64,000 nucleotides of DNA from Streptomyces niveus (GTDB taxonomy: Bacteria; Actinomycetota; Actinomycetes; Streptomycetales; Streptomycetaceae), in the NCBI RefSeq assembly GCF_002009175.1, contig NZ_CP018047.1:2356001-2420000 (forward strand), read 5' to 3'. A program made the position numbers and the translations under genes. The notes below the pieces were generated by a model. The model searched no databases. It was not told the DNA's origin and saw nothing but the letters and a program-made list of their open reading frames with translations. Position 1 is the first letter of the stretch; each line of letters opens with the position of its first letter. This document shows positions 63,007 to 64,000 of the stretch, piece after piece.

Positions 63007-64000
63007 CTAACCGACGTCCAGACGCAGGAGATCTTCCTCCGTCTCGCGCCGGACGATCACCCGCGCCCCGCCGTCCTTGACCGCGACGACGGGCGGGCGG
63101 AGCGCGTGGTTGTAGTTGCTCGCCATGGAGCGGCAGTACGCGCCGGTGGCGGGGACCGCGATCAGGTCTCCGGGCGCCAGGTCGGCGGGCAGGAACGCGT
63201 CGCGTACGACGATGTCACCGCTCTCGCAGTGCTTGCCGACGACGCGCGACAGCATCGGCTCGGCGTCGGAGCGGCGGGAGACGAGCGCGACGCTGTACTC
63301 GGCGTCGTACAACGCCGTACGGATGTTGTCGGACATGCCGCCGTCGACGCTCACGTATGTCCGCAGCCCCTCCAGGGGCTTGATGGTGCCGACCTCGTAG
63401 AGCGTGAAGGCGGTCGGGCCGACGATGGCGCGGCCGGGCTCGACGGAGATCCGGGGGGTGCGCAGGCCGGCGGATTCGCACTCACGGGTGACGATCGCGG
63501 TCAGGGACTTGGCGATCTCGTGCGGCTCGCGCGGGTCGTCCTCGGGGGTGTACGCGATGCCGAGGCCGCCGCCGAGGTCGATCTCCGGGAGTTCGACGCC
63601 GTGCTCGTCGCGGACCGCGGCCAGCAGTTCGACGACGCGGCGCGCGGAGACCTCGAAGCCGGCCATGTCGAAGATCTGCGAGCCGATGTGCGAGTGGATG
63701 CCGACGAGTTCGATGCCGTCGAGCCGCAGGGCGCGGCGGACCGCCTCGGCGGCCTGTCCGTCGGCCAGCGCGATACCGAACTTCTGGTCCTCGTGGGCGG
63801 TGGCGATGAACTCGTGCGTGTGCGCCTCGACGCCGACGGTGACCCGGATCTGCACGGGCTGCACCCGGCCGAGGCTCTGCGCGATGTGCGCGACGCGCAC
63901 CATCTCCTGGAAGGAGTCGAGGACGATGCGTCCGACGCCCGCGGAGACGGCGCGCTCGATCTCGTGCACCGACTTGTTGTTGCCGTGCAGCGCGATGCGC
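63007..64000 (-). CDS. lysA: Diaminopimelate decarboxylase (N-terminus cut)
   Basis: The minus-strand frame runs to the window edge (about 330 residues, lacking the start and the PLP lysine). The fold-type III barrel is recognisable: [54 protein letters not shown], the active-site CESGDIV and the late [18 protein letters not shown]. It makes lysine from diaminopimelate. It is the first gene of the lysA-hom-thrC block. Confidence 0.95.
   Translation of the reverse strand, partial: RIALHGNNKSVHEIERAVSAGVGRIVLDSFQEMVRVAHIAQSLGRVQPVQIRVTVGVEAHTHEFIATAHEDQKFGIALADGQAAEAVRRALRLDGIELVGIHSHIGSQIFDMAGFEVSARRVVELLAAVRDEHGVELPEIDLGGGLGIAYTPEDDPREPHEIAKSLTAIVTRECESAGLRTPRISVEPGRAIVGPTAFTLYEVGTIKPLEGLRTYVSVDGGMSDNIRTALYDAEYSVALVSRRSDAEPMLSRVVGKHCESGDIVVRDAFLPADLAPGDLIAVPATGAYCRSMASNYNHALRPPVVAVKDGGARVIVRRETEEDLLRLDVG

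Overview
The window is high-GC actinobacterial chromosome with strong third-position G/C bias, and gene content and order point to Streptomyces. The diagnostic genes are the Scy and FilP polar coiled-coil proteins, NucS, a CBM2-GH18 chitinase with Streptomyces-type promoter repeats, the atpIBEFHAGDC operon, a Rho with a long insertion domain, and a lysA-hom-thrC-thrB block. From memory the order resembles the S. coelicolor core around SCO5353-SCO5410; this was not checked by alignment. I saw no rRNA, tRNA, CRISPR array, prophage or intact insertion sequence.

Layout. 1-8 kb: a GT2 glycosyltransferase cut by the window edge, a thiamine-binding-like protein with a DUF3817 membrane protein, three overlapping AIM24 paralogues, a MarR regulator, and a two-component system divergent from an Asp-rich PepSY protein. 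The kinase sensor loop is Asp-rich too. 8-11 kb: MeaB, a thiolase and methylmalonyl-CoA epimerase (acyl-CoA metabolism). 11-16 kb: scy and filP, separated by a MITE-like element. 16-20 kb: two paralogous ABC exporter pairs. 20-24 kb: small conserved genes, an LLM oxidoreductase, nucS, and a divergent MarR/RidA pair with paired operator-like repeats. 24-30 kb: the most accessory-looking stretch, with a GT4-like glycosyltransferase divergent from a PLP dehydratase across a 28-bp palindrome, then a large membrane-anchored P-loop ATPase. 30-35 kb: a STAS protein behind 13-bp tandem repeats, a 3-hydroxybutyryl-CoA dehydrogenase, a TetR divergent from an ABC exporter, and a cobalamin adenosyltransferase. 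35-39 kb: a NarL-type two-component system and the chitinase. 39-48 kb: DUF2550 and the ATP synthase operon. 48-54 kb: a GlcNAc-1-phosphate transferase, a LMW-PTP-like protein lacking its nucleophilic cysteine, tsaC/sua5, prmC, prfA, rpmE and an LCP ligase. 55-64 kb: a secreted trypsin-like protease with FG-GAP repeats, rho, thrB, thrC, hom and the 3' part of lysA.

Themes. MeaB, epimerase and the cobalamin adenosyltransferase all support adenosylcobalamin-dependent methylmalonyl-CoA mutase; the thiolase and hydroxybutyryl-CoA dehydrogenase feed the same acyl-CoA pool. RidA could detoxify enamines made by the nearby dehydratase. Several genes (first AIM24, marR, an ABC ATPase, the adenosyltransferase) have a TANNNT box exactly 6 nt before the start codon, which predicts leaderless mRNAs. 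TTG starts with good ribosome binding sites are inferred for the chitinase, atpC and rpmE.

The best candidates for something undescribed are the Asp-rich kinase/PepSY sensor system, the Cys-to-Ser LMW-PTP, the three-gene AIM24 unit behind a palindrome, the tandem-repeat promoter of the STAS gene, and the repeat-bearing rho leader.
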